A DNA stretch of 64,000 nt from the NCBI RefSeq assembly GCF_001758195.1, contig NZ_MASR01000001.1:1984001-2048000 (forward strand). The letters run 5' to 3'. A model generated the notes under the pieces. The model was not told where the DNA came from, did no database searches, and saw only the letters and a program-made list of their open reading frames with translations. Source of the stretch: Pseudohongiella acticola (GTDB lineage Bacteria > Pseudomonadota > Gammaproteobacteria > Pseudomonadales > Pseudohongiellaceae). This document shows, piece by piece, positions 63,138 through 64,000 of the stretch; the stretch's first letter is position 1, and each line of letters begins with the position of its first letter. A program made the translations under genes and the position numbers.

Positions 63138-64000
63138 ATGGCTCGTCCACTCCGAATCGAGTATCCCGATGCTTACTACCATGTCTCAAACTTCGCTGTT
63201 GAAGGGCAAAAAGCATTTCCCTCCGCTCGCTATTACGAGGCATTCCTCCAGGCTCTTGAAGAGACCTGCCTGCGCTTGAACGTACAGGTTCATGCGTACT
63301 CCCTGCTTAAAGATCAGTACCACCTGCTGCTAAAAACTCCGGAAGGTAATCTCAGTCGCTTCATGCGGCAGATTGATGGCCTCTATACCCAGTATTATCA
63401 ACGTCTGAAAAAGACCGAAGGATCGCTGTTCCGGGGTCGCTACAAAGCGGTTCTGGTACAGCCTGATGCCTACCTGCTACCGCTCACCCGGTACATTCAT
63501 CTGGGTGTCAGAAAGCAGGATCTGGACAGCAATGCCTGGTCCAGTTACCTGGCGTATACCAACAAGGTCAAGCCACAAAGCTGGCTGGCACGCGATGAAG
63601 CGCTGTCTCAGTTAGAGGGCCCGGCCAATCGCCGTTTTCAGCGTTATGCAGACTACGTCAAGGCCGGTGTCGATGATGAACTGGCGCATTTTTATGGCAA
63701 AAAGAACCTGTCATCCGTCATGGGTGATGAAAAATTCCGCAAATTTGCCAGCAACAAACGCAGCGCCAGCAAACCGCGCGGTGTTTCCCGCGGCGCCAAT
63801 GCCAAATGGCGACCCGCCTGCAAGGAGATTGTCAGTGCGGTCGCCAAGCACTTCAAGGTCTCCGAAGACAGCATCTATCAGGCTGCTCGAGGCCCCGGTT
63901 CGAAGAATGTGCCGCGCTGGGTAGCGATGTATCTGTGTCAGGAACTGTCAGCGTCAACGTTGCAAACCATTGCCCGGCTGTTCAAGCTGAAACGCTACGG
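63138..64000 (+). CDS. Y1/RAYT-like transposase-family protein, cut by window end; altered HUH motif
   Basis: At least 287 residues, continuing past the window. The start MARPLRIEYPDAYYHVSNF, VHAYSLLKDQYHLLLKTPEGNLSRFMRQIDGLYTQYY (about 51-87) and GSLFRGRYKAVLV (about 95-107) match the family of REP-associated tyrosine-type transposases with a C-terminal DnaA-like/HTH region (KEIVSAVAKHFKVSEDSIYQAARG, about 229-252). The usual N-H-x-H (HUH) metal motif reads D59-Q60-Y61-H62, so the first His is replaced. AAGGA lies upstream of the ATG; the 60 bp before are strongly AT-rich. Confidence 0.87.
   Translation, partial: MARPLRIEYPDAYYHVSNFAVEGQKAFPSARYYEAFLQALEETCLRLNVQVHAYSLLKDQYHLLLKTPEGNLSRFMRQIDGLYTQYYQRLKKTEGSLFRGRYKAVLVQPDAYLLPLTRYIHLGVRKQDLDSNAWSSYLAYTNKVKPQSWLARDEALSQLEGPANRRFQRYADYVKAGVDDELAHFYGKKNLSSVMGDEKFRKFASNKRSASKPRGVSRGANAKWRPACKEIVSAVAKHFKVSEDSIYQAARGPGSKNVPRWVAMYLCQELSASTLQTIARLFKLKRY

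Overview
The window looks like the chromosome of a free-living, probably marine gammaproteobacterium. The evidence is the core gene order mutM / coaD-yheT-rsmD / ftsY-ftsE-ftsX / rpoH / thiS-thiG / trmB / cmoA-cmoB, a TAXI-type TRAP transporter, and many secreted peptidases and lipoproteins. Genus is not determined from sequence alone; a relative of Pseudohongiella or the Cellvibrionales is only a guess.

Region 1 (1-3.9 kb) is part of an integron gene-cassette array. Single AT-rich genes on the + strand are each followed by an attC-like imperfect palindrome with 7-bp core sites (GCCTAAC/GTTAGGC, GCATAAC/GTTATGT). The cassettes carry a lipoprotein, a two-TM protein, a ZIP-like permease lacking the usual histidines, and a serine hydrolase. 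The integrase is not in the window and should lie to the left.

Region 2 (4-26.7 kb) is accessory chromosome. It holds an esterase, a LysE exporter beside a truncated second copy, two more serine hydrolases, a CPBP protease, an M61 peptidase, two MBL hydrolases, a large RTX/FG-GAP/DUF4214 protein, a CPA2 antiporter with a frameshift near its start, small stress-type genes, an XRE + membrane-protein operon, and an arsR-SRPBCC-VOC operon with paired operators and a probably leaderless start. Gene remnants are common here.

Region 3 (26.7-42.1 kb) is the most interesting part: about a dozen co-oriented minus-strand genes that look like an undescribed trans-envelope machine. In transcription order it encodes a TonB_C-domain protein, a poly-Ser lipoprotein, a second lipoprotein, a TPR/coiled-coil membrane protein, a PEGA-repeat protein with a cysteine-free FGE-sulfatase domain, an acidic secreted protein, an ExbB/TolQ/MotA channel, an Hsp70-like pseudo-ATPase, and two VWA proteins whose single TM helix shares a LDVxSCGFGA motif with an Asp placed as in ExbD/TolR. 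Two lipoproteins and an M48 protease follow. Between the two VWA genes lies a 17-bp tandem repeat in which every unit is a start-to-stop mini-ORF overlapping the next start codon.

Region 4 (42.3-64 kb) is housekeeping: DNA repair, CoA and thiamine synthesis, rRNA/tRNA modification, membrane targeting and division (ftsYEX), heat-shock sigma factor, an M13 peptidase, a TAXI TRAP uptake system, YgjP, HIT and cmoAB. A long palindromic element follows rpoH, and the window ends inside a Y1/RAYT-type transposase-like gene with an altered HUH motif.
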